A stretch of DNA of 5,428 nucleotides from Syntrophaceae bacterium (lineage in GTDB: Bacteria; Desulfobacterota; SM23-61): positions 7,468 to 12,895 of the forward strand of contig PMCE01000279.1 of the NCBI GenBank assembly GCA_003154025.1. Direction: 5' to 3'. The number at the start of each line of letters is the position of its first letter. Position 1 is the first letter of the stretch. Shown here piece by piece: positions 5,408 through 5,428 of the stretch. A model generated the notes under the pieces. That model saw nothing but the letters and a program-made list of their open reading frames with translations. It had not been told where the DNA came from and made no database searches. The position numbers were made by a program, and so were the translations under genes.

Positions 5408-5428
5408 TCTTTACCCATGGATGCCAAA

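Noticed and set aside
5417..5428. Start of a further gene (ATG GAT GCC AAA)
   Set aside because: Only four codons are visible and no ribosome site precedes them.

Overview
The window is a GC-rich chromosomal segment with five genes, all on the + strand, and no rRNA, tRNA, CRISPR or transposase. The gene mix (short-form thiC behind a TPP riboswitch, a QueG-like double [4Fe-4S] protein with HEAT repeats, and an orphan xylose-isomerase-like TIM barrel) and the intergenic palindromes look like an anaerobic Desulfobacterota/Deltaproteobacteria-type genome. That assignment is inference; nothing in the window fixes the taxon.

Layout. 1-1071: 3' part of a QueG-like iron-sulfur protein with a C-terminal HEAT segment; its start lies left of the window. 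1072-1439: a heptamer repeat, a candidate promoter, a well-conserved TPP riboswitch (about 1222-1313) and an intrinsic terminator (1327-1363), together forming the leader of thiC (1440-2723). 2724-3028: a second periodic repeat, a candidate promoter (2852-2879) and a composite palindromic element (2888-2970). 3029-3649: a small PlsC-type acyltransferase. 3654-3734: a long heptamer-built inverted repeat. 3751-4398: an alpha/beta hydrolase. 4395-4423: a hairpin repeat that contains the hydrolase stop codon. 4448-5392: a xylose-isomerase-like TIM-barrel protein. 5393-5407: another copy of the heptamer repeat, then the window ends.

How the parts relate. The clearest unit is riboswitch-terminator-thiC: TPP sensing should switch off synthesis of the thiamine pyrimidine precursor by early transcription termination. 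The acyltransferase, hydrolase and TIM-barrel genes are codirectional with short gaps and may be co-transcribed, but no shared pathway can be read from them.

The least expected signal is between the genes. Four of the five stop codons are followed within about 6 bases by short tandem units of period 7 (once period 8), three of them with opposing or inverted arms. The unit sequence differs from gap to gap while the architecture stays the same. The fifth stop codon lies inside a different hairpin repeat. No new defence or mobile system is visible.
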